Shown in pieces: positions 1 through 11,900 of a stretch of 64,000 nt of DNA. Numbering within the stretch: position 1 is the stretch's first letter; every line of letters begins with the position of its first letter. Made by a program: the position numbers and the translations under genes. Source of the DNA: Stramonita haemastoma (lineage: Eukaryota; Mollusca; Gastropoda; Neogastropoda; Muricidae); contig CM060320.1 of assembly GCA_030674155.1 (NCBI GenBank), forward strand, positions 27,229,012 to 27,293,011. Reading direction: 5' to 3'. The notes beneath the pieces are model-generated. The model was not told the origin of the DNA and made no database searches. It was given only the letters and a program-made list of their open reading frames with translations.

Positions 1-406
1 AGATTAAACGCATTTCATAAAGGGTTGCATTGTTTATAATGATTTAAGGAATTAATATTTGGACACTAAATATCAAACACTTTGTAAACTTTTTGAACAA
101 ATGGTTCTGTTCCTACCATTGGCAATATGAGGTTTGTTTTCAGTGCCTTGAAAATACAGAATGATTTTGCTGAAAATATGGGAAATTGACAAGAAGAACA
201 GTATTGAATTCAATTGTTTAAAGTAAGCCATTTGTGTTAACTTGGAAGACCCATTATGCACATTAATTTTGTCATGTTTTGGAAGAGCCACATATTATGC
301 CATTAAGTTTTGCTTTGTCTTTGCTTTGTTCTTTGCTTTGTTTTGCTGTGCTTTGTTTGACCCCTTTCTAGGGGTTAGAGGCATAAAGAAAAATCTATTG
401 TTTATT

Positions 407-527
<121 letters not shown>

Positions 528-1205
528 AGTGACCGCAAACAAGTATGTAAAAAGCTAAATGTAATCCTTTGAATAAAAGAATAAATCAAATTCAATCATT
601 TCTGCTCTCTCTCTTGTCTTCTCTGTCTCTCTCTCTCATTGCTTCTCTGTCTCTACCTCTCTCTCTCTTGTGGGCCTGTCTACAGTTCACTAGACACTAG
701 CCTTCCTCCTTTTTCATATCTCCCTGGTAGCACAGTTGCACCCTTCCCTGGTTTATATGTTTGTTATTTTCTTCACCAGTGTTTGTGCAATTGTTGGGTT
801 GGGTTTTTTTTTTTCCAACCTTGGTGATAATATATAACACATGCTTAATGCTGATGTCAGTGGTCACTTGACTATTATTTTGTGGTGAATTTTTGTTTGT
901 TTTTGTTATTGTTGTGTTGGTTCCTCAGCTATAAAAAAGTATGGAACTATAAGTGTTAGTAGTACTTGACAATTTCTTTTTTCCAGACCAGTTAATAATT
1001 GATTTCTTTTGTTTTTCTTTTTTAAAAGTCAATCAGTTTGTTTTTATCTTCATCAATCATTGATAAGAAGAAAAGAATCATCATTATTGAAAAACTCGTT
1101 TTAAATTCAAATCAGTAGTGTGGGCTTCTTAGTACATTTTAAGTGTGTATGTTGATTAGATTCTAAGGTTGCAGTCACAGTGATTTTCTGCTTGTATTTT
1201 TTTCT

Positions 1206-1470
1206 ATTTATTTATTTATTTCATTATTTATTTATTCATTTTTTATCGAGGATAATGGAATAAACACCCGTGTGCTTTTTTTACATCCAGTCTCCGGGGT
1301 GTATGCAGTTTTGTAAATCTTGTCATCTGTTCCCACCGGCACACTCTACGAAAAGCGGAACAGGATTTAAGGTGTGTGCAAATGTTCTGGTGCGGTTTCA
1401 CACGGGGCCTCTGGTTTATAGTCTCATCCGAAGGATGTATTGGTGAGACTAGCCGGTAGAATAAGCCTTA
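1206..1470 (-). mobile_element. SINE-A copy, antisense
   Basis: Starts with the ATTTATT-rich reverse-complement tail and CGAGGATAATGGAATAA, then the conserved body (TTCCCACCGGCACAC, GAAAAGCGGAACAGG, AGTCTCATCCGAAGG). The tRNA-like head is missing or very diverged. Confidence 0.85.
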
Positions 1471-1494
1471 GCTAGTGCTGGGTCAATGCAATCA

Positions 1495-1920
1495 GCATGA
1501 CATGGGATTGGTGGTCTAGAGGTAACGCCCTGCCTAGAAAGTGAAAAGTCTGGGTCGGAAATGTGCAGTGATTCGAATCCGTTTGGGTCCAAACTTTTCC
1601 CTCATCCATTGACCATGAGTGTCTGGGTGCTAGTCTTTCGGATGAGATGATAAACCTAAGTCCTGTGTGTTGCACAAAATTATTCGTGCACGTAAAAGAA
1701 CTCACGGCAACAAGAGAGTTGTCCCTGGCAGAATTCTGTAGAAAAAGTCACTCTGATAGGGAAACAAATACAGTTGCAAACTGGGGGAAAATAATAGGTG
1801 ACGCTGCTGTTGTGGCGACGTGCTCCCCGGGGAGAGCAGCACAAACTTCACGCAGAGAAATCTGCCGTGACTTGATTAAAGTGGTATGAAATCTGACAGG
1901 TGTCTGCTAGCGCTAAAGGG
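1495..1920 (+). mobile_element. SINE-C copy (different tRNA-like head)
   Basis: Head with an A-box-like segment (GGTGGTCTAGAGGTAACG) and a B-box-like segment (GATTCGAATCC), followed by CTTTCGGATGAGATGATAAA and CACGTAAAAGAACTCACGG. The same layout recurs in antisense at about 43440-43765. Confidence 0.75.
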
Positions 1921-2097
1921 TGTCTAGTTTCAGGGATGGATGGATTATAGTTTTGATATGTACATCAAGTAAGGTCTTTCCATTCCATTTTAAACCTTTT
2001 GAATTGCCCTATATTCCATTTGCCTGTGAATGTTACATTGTAAATTATATTTAACCACAATGACATACCATACACAACGGGTTTTGTTCTCTCACAG

Positions 2098-3931
2098 TGA
2101 TAGGCCAGCTTCCCTCTCCCAAATCATGTGAGCATAACCGCCGCATGTACGCTGACAGTACCATCTGGGAACATGAGTGCAATTCCTGCAAATGTGACAA
2201 CGGCAAGGTCAGATGCACCAAGGTGGGTACATATGCACTCTGTGGCTGTTCAAAAATAAATTTGGTCAGTTCTTTAAAAATCTTAAACTAGAAGTGTTTA
2301 GGCTTTATTAAGTGTGTGTGCATGCCTGCACTTTGTGCAGGCCATACACCTACATGATACAGGAGACAGCACAGACACAGAAAGACCAGCTAGCAGTCAG
2401 CAAGTGCTTAGTACACTCTTCCAATGCGTTTGGCTTTGTTGTCTTTGTGATGAAATTAACGTCCCAGCGGAGACTTCCAATTTAGGGAATGCATTTGGCT
2501 CATGATGCCCGTTTTATCAAGCACCAGCAACAACAACCCAAAACATACATAAATAGCCATACCCAAACAATTCAACCAACCCTCAATCTCCCCCACCATC
2601 CATCACACACCCTTTTTTCAATGTATAATCTTTTCATTCACATAACAACAGAGCACTCGCTTTCCCCCGCCAAGGTTAAGCAGCATTGAGCGTGGTAACT
2701 TGATGGATGGGTGACCGTTTGCGTTCCTTGGCTTCAGTAATCCCCCAGTTCACCCAGCTGTATAATGGGTACCTGCGTTCTTAGGGTCAGGGAAGGTAAA
2801 GCAGCGAGAGAGAAGAGATGGGCACCCCCTCAGTATGCTGTACCCCTGAGAAGCTGAGGTCTCTGATACCTCGCTCCCCTACGATCACATAGGGTATGGG
2901 AACACCTTACCTTACCGTTTTATGCCTTCAGCGCTGGGCTTTATCACAGTTCTTGATTAAACCATTGATGTTGGGGGCAACAACAAGTGAGAGACTGTAT
3001 GCTCAGTGGATTTCCCACTCTTGGAAATTCACTTTACAGCTTAGTCTTTAGTGATCGACTAGATGACTCTCTGACTAGGAGGCTTGACTTGCACAATCCT
3101 TATGTGCTGCAGCCCAGGGGGCTAGTTGGCCTTTGGAGAACATCTCCAATGCTGATGTCATTACGCCCTTTGGCCGAGAGAGTGGGGGTGTACTTGGGCA
3201 AGGCATCTCCACTATAATCAAATTTCTGCCCAGTGTTTCCGAAACAGAGCTGCTCTCTGCAGTTTTGGAGGTCATCGTCGAACATGACAATAATAGTATT
3301 TATAAGTTTAATAGACGTATGAAGTTGCTTAAGAATTGTGACATTTTTGGGGTGGCCCGAGGTGCTGAAGTGGGAGAATATTGCCGAAGCGTGGGACCTC
3401 TGACTTTCTGGCTTCTGACCACAGTCCTGATATCAGAGAAATCTGGAAAGGACTATAGATTTGACATAGAAGAAGATAAAGAAGAAGTCTAACACGACGG
3501 ACAAACAACAAACCAACAAACACACCTTTACCTTTCTAACCACAGATCTGGTGTGGGCCGGACAACTGCCTCACTCACCCCAACCTGACCGTGCCGGCCA
3601 CGGAGTGCAAGGCGGACCATACCTGCGTGGTCAAACCCAGCAGACGTGTCTGACGCCTCCCTGCCTGCCCTGGGGTCAGTGTCTGCCCACGGCCAGCGTG
3701 GTCCGTGACGCCCTGCTGCCCCCTGGGGCTGACCGCTCCTGCATGCCCAACGCTGCCCGCCTGACCACCACCTGTGCCCGCATCAACCTGCTCTTTGACT
3801 TGGCCAAGATGCCGCTGGTGAGCGATGGAGGGGTGGTGTTTTTCTTGTGATTTTTTTTTTGGGGTGGGGGTGGGGTGGGGTGGGGGGTGTCGGAGGAAAG
3901 AAAAAAGTTGTGGGGAGAGGGGGGGAGGGTG

Positions 3932-3987
<56 letters not shown>

Positions 3988-6900
3988 TGGTGTGTGTGTG
4001 TGTGTGTGTGCGTGCGTGCGTGGGTGTGTGTGTTGGTCTTCAATTTTACCTCTGTTCACATAAAAGTGATATTAGGCTGGGGGGGGGGGGGGGGGGGGGC
4101 GAGGGTGATGGGGAAAGGAAAAGGTTGTGTGTGTGTGTGTGCGTGCATGCGTGCGTGTTTGATTTTACGAGATGGGGATGGGCGTGGAGATTGGTTGGTA
4201 GGTTGTTACTTTGGTTTGTTGGGGGGGGGGGGGGGTTATTGCTGAGTCGGTGGCTTGGTTGTTTAATTGGTTGGTTTGTTTCTGGTTGCTTACTTGGTTC
4301 CTTGTTGATTGGAACATATTACAGTAAGTATTGGATTTTTCTACACTGCACTGTACTGTCCCATGCTTCAGGGGATGTCTGTGGAAGGTATCTGCAAGTC
4401 TCTGAGGTTGCTGCCAGCCCTGAAGCTGATTGTTCAGCGACACACCCTCTACATCCTCTGTGCTGTCAAGGACCAGGAACACAACTCCATAGAAATCACC
4501 ATCGTAAGTGCGGTGCCTAACCATCACATGATCTTTATTTTTTATTTTTTATTATTTTATTATTTTATATCGAGGATAATGAAATAAGCACTCATGTGCT
4601 TTTTTACATCCAGTCCCCATATGTATGGAGTTTTGTCAATCTTGTCACCTGTTCCCACCAGCACACCCACTCATTTCTTATGAGACACAGACCTTTATCT
4701 TTTTTTTTTCTTGATGAATATGAATTCATTTACCCGATGATCTTGGTTGATGAATTTTTCAGATGTTTAGAGATATTACTGATTTCTAGACCTGTTAAGG
4801 CATATGAAAATATCACTTTCAAAGGTGAAGATGTTATTTACACAAGACACACAGGGGTGCATCGTTTTGGTATTTATAATCTTTTTTTCTGTATTCAAAA
4901 AACGCTGTATCATGCACCAGAATAGATTATAGAGGAACAAAGATTCAGAATAACCTATAGCCTGTATCTATCTAAATATGGTCTGTGGCAGTGACGAAGG
5001 GCTATGTTTCGTGTTTTCTGTGTGGCAGTCAGGGAAGTCTATAATAATAATGATATATGATGATAATGATATGTGATTGATACGATATAATATGATGATG
5101 TGATGTGATGTATGTGATTATGATATATGATATATGATATGATATGATATGATATGATGTGATGTGATGTGATGTGATGTGATGTGATGTGATGTGATAA
5201 TGATATGATATGAATGATTATATGATATGATATGATATGATATGATATGATATGATATATATATATGATATGATATGGTATGGATTGTAGGTAGGGTATG
5301 GTAGGGTGGGTAGGGTAGGGTAGGTAGTGTAGGGTAGGATAGGTGTAGGATAGGATAGGATAGGATAGGATAGGATAGATAGGATATAATAATACTAATA
5401 CTGATAATAACAACAACAACAACAACAACATCTCATCTATATGTGACAGTCCACCAAAACGGAGGGGTCAGAAGGACGTGTGGACCCCCTGCTGCAGAAG
5501 GCAGTGGACGTGGTGACCAGCATGATCAGCCACAAGAGAACCAACAGCTCCGCCCTGTCCTCTGTGGTGGAGATCCGCGTGGAGACTTCTTTGGCCAGCG
5601 CCACTGCCCCGGGTGAGTACAGGCTATGGCTATGGATTCCAGTGAGTAGAGGCTACTGGCTATGGATTCCTGTGAGTATAGGCTACTGGCTAGATTCCAG
5701 TGAGTAGAGGCTACTGGCTGTGGATTCCTGTGAGTAGAGGCTACTGGCTATGGATTCCTGTGAGTAGAGGCTACTGGCTATGGATTCCTGTGAGTAGAGG
5801 CTACTGGCTATGGATTCCTGTGAGTAGAGGCTACTGGCTATGGATTCCTGTGAGTAAGGCTACTGGCTAGGATTCCAGTGAGTAGAGGCTACTGGCTATG
5901 GATTCCAGTCGAGTATAGGCTACTGGCTAGATTCCAGTGAGTATAGGCTACTGGCTGTGGATTCCAGTGAGTATAGGCTACTGGCTAGATTCCAGTGAGT
6001 ATAGGCTACTGGCTGTGGATTCCAGTGAGTATAGGCTACTGGCTAGATTCCAGTGAGTATAGGCTACTGGCTCATGTGCAGGATTCCAGTGAGTAAGGCT
6101 ACTGCTATGGGGATTCCAGTGAGTATAGCTACTGGCTACATTCAGTGACTATAGGCTATGGTAGTTCCAGTGAGTATAGGCTACTGGCTAGATTCCAGTG
6201 AGTTAGGCTACTGGCTAGATTCCAGTGAGTATAGGCTACTAGCTGTGACAGGGATTCCAATGAGTATAGGCTACTGGCTCTTGTGACAAGGATTCCAGTG
6301 AGTATAGGCTACAGGCTATGACAAGGATTCCAGTGAGTATAGGCTACTGGCTATGGATTCCAGTGAGTATAGGCTACTGGCTATGGATTCCAGTGAGTAT
6401 AGGCTACTGGCTATGACAAGGATTCCAGTGAGTGTAGGCTACTGGCTATGGATTCCAGTAGTATAGGCTACTGGCTATGGATTCCAGTGAGTATAGGCTA
6501 CTGGCTATGGATTCCAGTGAGTATAGGCTACTGGCTATGGATTCCAGTGAGTATAGGCTACTGGCTGTGACAAGGATTCCAGTGAGTATAGGCTACTGGC
6601 TATGACAAGGATTTCCGGGAACAGTGTGATGGTTGGTGGTATGTAATCTCTGTCACCAGTTCGTGATACTGGTAACTTCATGATGGGTTCCCATTATTTT
6701 GAATCATAGTGTTCAGTCAGCGATTGCCTTTCCAATGGACCATTCCAGCGATGTGGAGAGGGGGAGGGGGTGCTGCATGGGTAACAGCTTGCCTCCATAC
6801 TTACTTACCCATGCTTTGTGCTCTACAGCCTAGGTGTAACTCTGTAGTCTTCCGAGATGATGGATTGAGTACCTCTAGAGATTTTTTGCTGTGCATTTCC

Positions 6901-7170
6901 CCTCAAGATCATTTTGATGTAGTTTGTGATAGTGTCTTTATCTTATTCCATTTTGGTTTGTAGTGTTGTTGAGTCCACTGCTGTTTTTTTCTTTGATTGC
7001 TGTTAACTTTCTCAGATGAAACACTTAGTTCTTCCTGTCTTTCTCCTCCATCTGTTTGTGCAAACACACATGCATGCACACACCCATGCACACAACACAC
7101 ACACACACATACACACACACACTCAGAGCACACATGCACACACTACACACACACACACACACACACACAC

Positions 7171-7220
<50 letters not shown>

Positions 7221-7798
7221 ACACACAACACACACATTTTATTTCCGCCCAACTTCTCTCTCTCTTTCTGTCTCTCAACAACAATATACATTTAGTGTTC
7301 AGTAATCTTCAAACCTTGTTACAACATTCCCTTTACAGGTCAGGGCTACGTGATCCCGTGTGTGTTCCATGATGGGCGCCCTGGGCATCCTCAGCATCGC
7401 TCTCCTGGTCGTCTGGCACAACCGCCAGAAGTCCATCCACCGCAAACACCTGCAGCAGCTCTGCTTCAGCGACCAGAAGACCAACAACGAAAACGAGGAA
7501 AACCTCCGCCGCTACAAAAATCCCTCTTCGAAACCGACAAAGGGGGTGGGGGAGGACCCTCCAAGAATGTGCCCGGTACCCAGGAACTGCAGGACTATGA
7601 GGGAGACAAGTATGAGAAGAGTCCTCGTCGCCAGCCCTCACCAGTCGTACGGATTCCCCGTCTGGCGGGGATTTTAACGACTATCGGGAGTGCACCCCAC
7701 CTTTCAAAACGGCGCATAAGAAGAATATCAATTTTCAGTTAGACCACCACACGCATCGGTCACGCGTGTACGCGTCTGAGAGAGAAGTTGTGGTGTAG
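2098..7798 (+). CDS. JAG: Jagged/Serrate-type Notch ligand, C-terminal exons (partial, frame-broken)
   Basis: Five coding exons are visible: 2098-2222, 3546-3817, 4372-4503, 5450-5612 and 7339-7798 (TAG at 7796). The first two encode the Cys-rich VWC-like region (CNSCKCDNGKVRCTK, then IWCGPDNCL) found C-terminal to the EGF repeats in Jagged ligands. The next two give the juxtamembrane domain (GICKSLRLLPALKL; AVDVVTSMISHKRTN). The last holds a single transmembrane helix (MMGALGILSIALLVV), a basic stop-transfer segment and a cytoplasmic tail ending REVVV, a plausible PDZ ligand. Junction phases agree except where single-base indels interrupt the frame: near 3645-3651 (premature TGA at 3651), 7357-7360, 7522-7524 and 7667-7670. 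Conserved sequence resumes after every break. The DSL and EGF exons must lie before base 1. Family identity is very likely; JAG1 versus JAG2 has no meaning at this distance. The membrane ligand acts in trans on Notch. Confidence 0.9.
2655..2920 (+). mobile_element. SINE-B copy
   Basis: Contains the family's landmarks: AAGCAGCATTGAGCGTGGT, CAGTTCACCCAGCTG, ATGGGTACCTGCGTTC and GAGGTCTCTGATACCTCGC. Five copies are present in the window. Lies in a Jagged intron. Confidence 0.85.
3133..3492 (+). other. 119-codon open frame of unknown nature inside a Jagged intron
   Basis: An ATG-to-TAA frame, 119 codons long, lies just upstream of the exon at 3546. I recognise no domain. It ends in a GAAGAAG-rich stretch resembling the (GAA)n ends seen at the 51.4 kb repeat, so a decayed mobile element is as likely as a gene. 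Confidence 0.25.
3930..4032. repeat. (GTGC)n/(GT)n microsatellite
   Basis: Tetranucleotide GTGC repeats followed by GT, just inside the intron that starts at 3818. G homopolymers follow at 4080-4099 and about 4220-4234. Confidence 0.95.
4545..4675 (-). mobile_element. SINE-A tail fragment, antisense
   Basis: Carries the tail-1 signature in reverse (ATATCGAGGATAATG, GTGCTTTTTTACATCCAG) and the start of the body, then stops. A 5'-truncated copy in a Jagged intron. Confidence 0.8.
5040..5430. repeat. Compound ATGAT/TAGGATAGG low-complexity repeat
   Basis: Interlaced TGATA, GATGT and TAGGA arrays ending in (AAC)n immediately before the acceptor at 5448-5449. Any long frame here, including the Tyr/His/Ser-rich one on the minus strand, is a by-product of the repeat. 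Confidence 0.95.
5613..6610 (+). repeat. About 30-bp minisatellite that begins exactly at a Jagged 5' splice site
   Basis: Unit approximately GATTCCAGTGAGTATAGG plus CTACTGGCTATG, repeated roughly thirty times with small variants (AGTAGAGG, GTGACAAGG insertions). The first unit starts with the exon's own donor (exon end 5612, GTGAGT at 5613). Most units repeat GTGAGT preceded by CCA. Confidence 0.95.
7085..7237. repeat. (CA)n microsatellite
   Basis: Interrupted CA tract about 100 bp upstream of the acceptor of the last Jagged exon. His/Thr and Cys/Val open frames here are not genes. Confidence 0.97.
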
Positions 7799-8935
7799 CG
7801 GAGAGACGCTGTGTGCGTGTGCTTTGGAGGGCCATCAAAGTGTGTGCATCATGTTTGTGACTTTCGGGTTAATTCTTCTTCTTTTTTTGTGGGATGTGGG
7901 GATGAGATGTTTTCCTTTGGAAAGTCCACTGCCCACTTTTTAGAGGAAATGTTTTAGGTTTGAACTGGTTCACACCCCAATATCTCTTTCTTTTTTTGCA
8001 TAATAGGCTACTCTTGGTTTTTAGACTGTGGCGGAATTTGGGATTTGGAGAAGTGTGACTGGGATTTCTCTGTACATAACAGTCATTCAAGTTGTTATTT
8101 TTCATATAAATGTAGTACAACATTGTACAAAAAAAAGCGATAGAATTCATAATGTGAGACTGTCATCTTTTTTGGAAATTATTTTTCATCAAGTTGCACA
8201 AAATGTGGACAATGTGGAAAGAAAACTCACCGAAATGTGCAATATGACGGAAAAAAAACAAACTCATGTGCAAACATTGAAGCTGAGTGAATCACAACAA
8301 ACTAATCGATCAATCAATCAATCAATCAATCACAATGAAGAGAAAGTCATGGGAGACAGGGAGAAGCACTAGAACAGTGAGGAAAAAGACAGTCGTCACC
8401 AGGGGACAGGAAAAGGCTTCCTTTATTTCGGATGCAAAAACAGTTCACATGAACAACTGTCTCACTAAGTGTGAACCTCAGACTCAAGGCCAAGAAACAA
8501 AGTAGATGATGACAAGAGTGTGTTTTGGACCTGATGACTGATTGCACTGATATGATCAGTTATATGATTATTATAGTATGTGTACAGTCTGTCTTGCACA
8601 AAGTAATGTGACTCTATGCACAACAACAAAACACCTTCAAACTACACCTTTTCCACAAAAAAAACCATTGGTTGGGATTTCAGTGAAATTTCTGTGCTGT
8701 GGACTGTCTTTGTGATTGTGCTGGTAGAATCTGGCAGTGGAAAATGAAAAATGTAACCAAAAAAAACCATGTGCACACTTGAACTCAAAAGTCTTCATCT
8801 GAAGATTCTATAAATGTGGAACAAAATGTGACGAGAAATCCTGTGTATGCTCCAGACTACTGATCCATATTGCATTCGTTTCACTGCACAATAATGTGTA
8901 CTTATTAATAAAGAATAAGAAAAAGTGCTCAAATT
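7799..8935 (+). other. Probable Jagged 3' UTR
   Basis: AT-rich, gene-free sequence after the Jagged stop, ending with a candidate polyadenylation hexamer at 8907-8912. A short (AATC)n tract lies near 8310-8330. No coding signal is seen. The true mRNA end could be farther on, since other AATAAA motifs follow (for example near 9163). Confidence 0.5.
8907..8912 (+). terminator. Candidate polyadenylation signal AATAAA
   Basis: First canonical hexamer in an AT-rich context downstream of the Jagged stop codon (about 1.1 kb after it). Assignment is inferred from position only. Confidence 0.4.
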
Positions 8936-11900
8936 TATTTTGGAGGTCGAGAGTCAGTCTGGTGCATAAATCGGTATCTGAGACATGCTTGTTTCTTCAG
9001 AAAAGGCACCTGAGTAAGTGTTAATACACAGACTAGCACGTGAGTAAATAGTGGGTCAATGATTAGGTATCAAAGAAACAAGAGGTATCATTAAGATGGA
9101 CAGTTTGAAAGATATGCTCAGAGAATGGATTTGGGAAGATATAAAATATGCCTTAAATGTTGAATAAAACTTGGGTACCAGAGTTTTACATCAACCTTTC
9201 TTGCACAAAACTTTGCTAAACAGATATGTATACAAATTTTGGAGTGATGGATACTCAAAAAGCATAGGAGAGAAAAGGATGTTAAAGGCATGGAAAGTGA
9301 TATGAGACAAAGTGATACAATAAATTACCACTGTAACCCCAAAAACTACACTGTGTACCAAAGTGAAGACAAGTACAGATTGCTTCAGAGGTCTGTGTAT
9401 GATGAAAGTGTTGACCATGAGAAACTGAAATGGTCCTTGCTGTTGGCTGGGCATAAACAGCTGATTGGCTGATTGAGGGTCTGATCCACCTCCCAGGAAG
9501 AAAGAGGAGCATTGTACAAGCTGTTGTGATTCTCTGTGTGGTTTTCTCTCCTTTATTATGGGGTCCATTTTTCCTTCAAATTGGGCCTCAAATCAGCAAT
9601 GGCAAGATGTGGACATGAGATAGGTGCACACAGGACAGATAGTCAGTCACCATGTGTGAAGTGAATACTATAAACATGTTTGTACAAAACAAAAACAATT
9701 GTATGTGGAAGACGGACAGACAGAAAACAGAAACTACCTTGACAAAGAGATGATTGAAAAAGTTGGCCAGGCAGGACAGAAGTCCAGCTTTTTTCTGTGA
9801 GAAGAACAAACTGTACAGGTGTCTCTCTCCCTCTCTCACATCATTTGAACACTCCTGCTGGCAGCAATTTTTATATATGTTTTTTTTTTTGCGTGGACAT
9901 TGTGTGTTTTTTTGTCTTCAACTTTTTTCTCTCATCATTTGTGATCGACATCTCCATGACAAGGCGTGTGTAAGATCATCAGCACCCAAGTGTCCCTTTG
10001 TTCTATCTACATCTTGGTCATCTTCGTTTCCATCATAGCAATGACAGTAGAGAATTGTATGCCTTTAGTCAGCTCAAAGTAGAACATAGATTTTGATTAT
10101 TTTTCTTTTCACCAACAGAATAAATCCATAAGAACTAATTGGAACTGGGTGAGTCTTTTTCTGAAAACAAGCTATAAAAAAAAAGCCGTAAATACAGCAA
10201 AGAAACTTGTCATGAATTGCAAGAATCTTAAGAAACAAAAACAGAAAACAAAACCAGAAGTGAGTGAAATGTGGTTCTACTGCTTAACAAGGACAGCAAG
10301 CTGACTCATTCAGATGTCTCAGAACATGTTAGGAATTAGAGCTGATATTGCTCATGTTAAATTCCTACCAAGTAAAAAAAAAAAATTAACAAAAGTATTG
10401 TGGGTTTGTTTTTTTTAAGACAATCTATGTGATGTAACTGTCATCAAAACATATGTTTAGCTGATGAAGAGACATGTTTGGTATTTGTTTCATAGATATT
10501 ATCTGTTTGGTTTTTTTCTCATATTTAATAAATAATGATTTTTTTAAAAACTAAATATTGTTCAACATGTTGTTTGGAACAAATGTTTCCGTTGTTGCTG
10601 TTAAATGGGATCATGTGCATCAGCACATTCGTAAACTAACATTAGTTTTTTAAAAAATAACATTTTGAAAATTTTGTGAAATGTCTCAAGCTTGTGCTCA
10701 TGTCATAGTATATTGTAAGGTTTGGACATTTGTGAAAATAAGTGTAGAAAAAGAATTTGGTTTGACAATGGATTTTTCTTTTAATCCTGATTCTGAATGA
10801 ACGTTTTTTTTTTTCAAATTTCTTTTTAGACAGTTAGTTTTGAATATGACGACTGGCCAGTATTCTACACATCACTGTTCTGAGTGGAAGGAACTCTGAC
10901 GAACGTTGGTGTGTGTGTGCGTGTGCACAAGTTTCATGCACTGTTGGAACTGACATACTTTTTGAACTGTGTGTGTGACTGCGACACTGCAGCATAGGCA
11001 TAGCTGCTGTAGATGAAGAGTGCTTCAGACGAACGATATGGCAGCAACCTCCCCGCTCTCAGCTTCTGCAGTTTGTGTCTGTCTGCGTTGGAGGACAGTG
11101 TCGGCTTAACTGCTTTTGTCGCCTTCAAGTCTGAGTGGGGGTGCGGTATGATGTAAATTCATCCATCTTGTGATGCTAATGTTGTGTTTCGTCTCCTTTG
11201 CTGACAATCTTGCTCACTTTTCGTCGTTTTCCAGTGCCCTAAATGTATCATGTACAAAGAAGTCTGCTTCGATGCCTAATTCGTTCAGGTGGATTTTGTT
11301 TCTACTGGTACATCTGACATTCTTTTTTTTTAGTTAAGGTAGAATCCTGACTTTACTTTTTTGCATTTTGTGTATCTGACTGCTGCCTTGCACATAAGTG
11401 GAAAAAAATCTCAAAGTTTCCTTTTCAAGACATGACCTTTACCTTGAGCAGTGATGATTATTTTGAGCGAGAAGGCATGGAATTTAGCAAATAATTTTCT
11501 GCTGTTTATTTCATTCATTGTTTATTCATTTATATATATATTTATTTACAAAGACAAGAAACTGAAGGCTGAAAAGAAAAATTCTGCTTACACACACATT
11601 GCTTTTTTATGTTCTGTTGATGATAAGGTAACGAACATTGTTGAAAGTGTGGTTCTGTTGAATAAGTTAGATCTCTGATCCTCTTGACATTTTATTTTCC
11701 TGCAGATGGTACGAGATTTTTGCAGTCCCTTGTATTCATTCTCAAAAAAACTGTTCCTTTACATCATCAATTTGCTGAGCATGTAGAGGAATTTCTTCAG
11801 TTTCATTTGAAAAGGAGGAGGAGGGGGAGACATTCATCTATTCAAAGGTATTTAAATACTTTTTGAATTAGCCAAATGCAATCTGTCTTTCTTTTGTGGT

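Noticed and set aside
5613..6610. Possible CRISPR-like direct repeat array
   Set aside because: Units are contiguous with no distinct spacers, the genome is eukaryotic, and the array sits inside a Jagged intron; it is a minisatellite.
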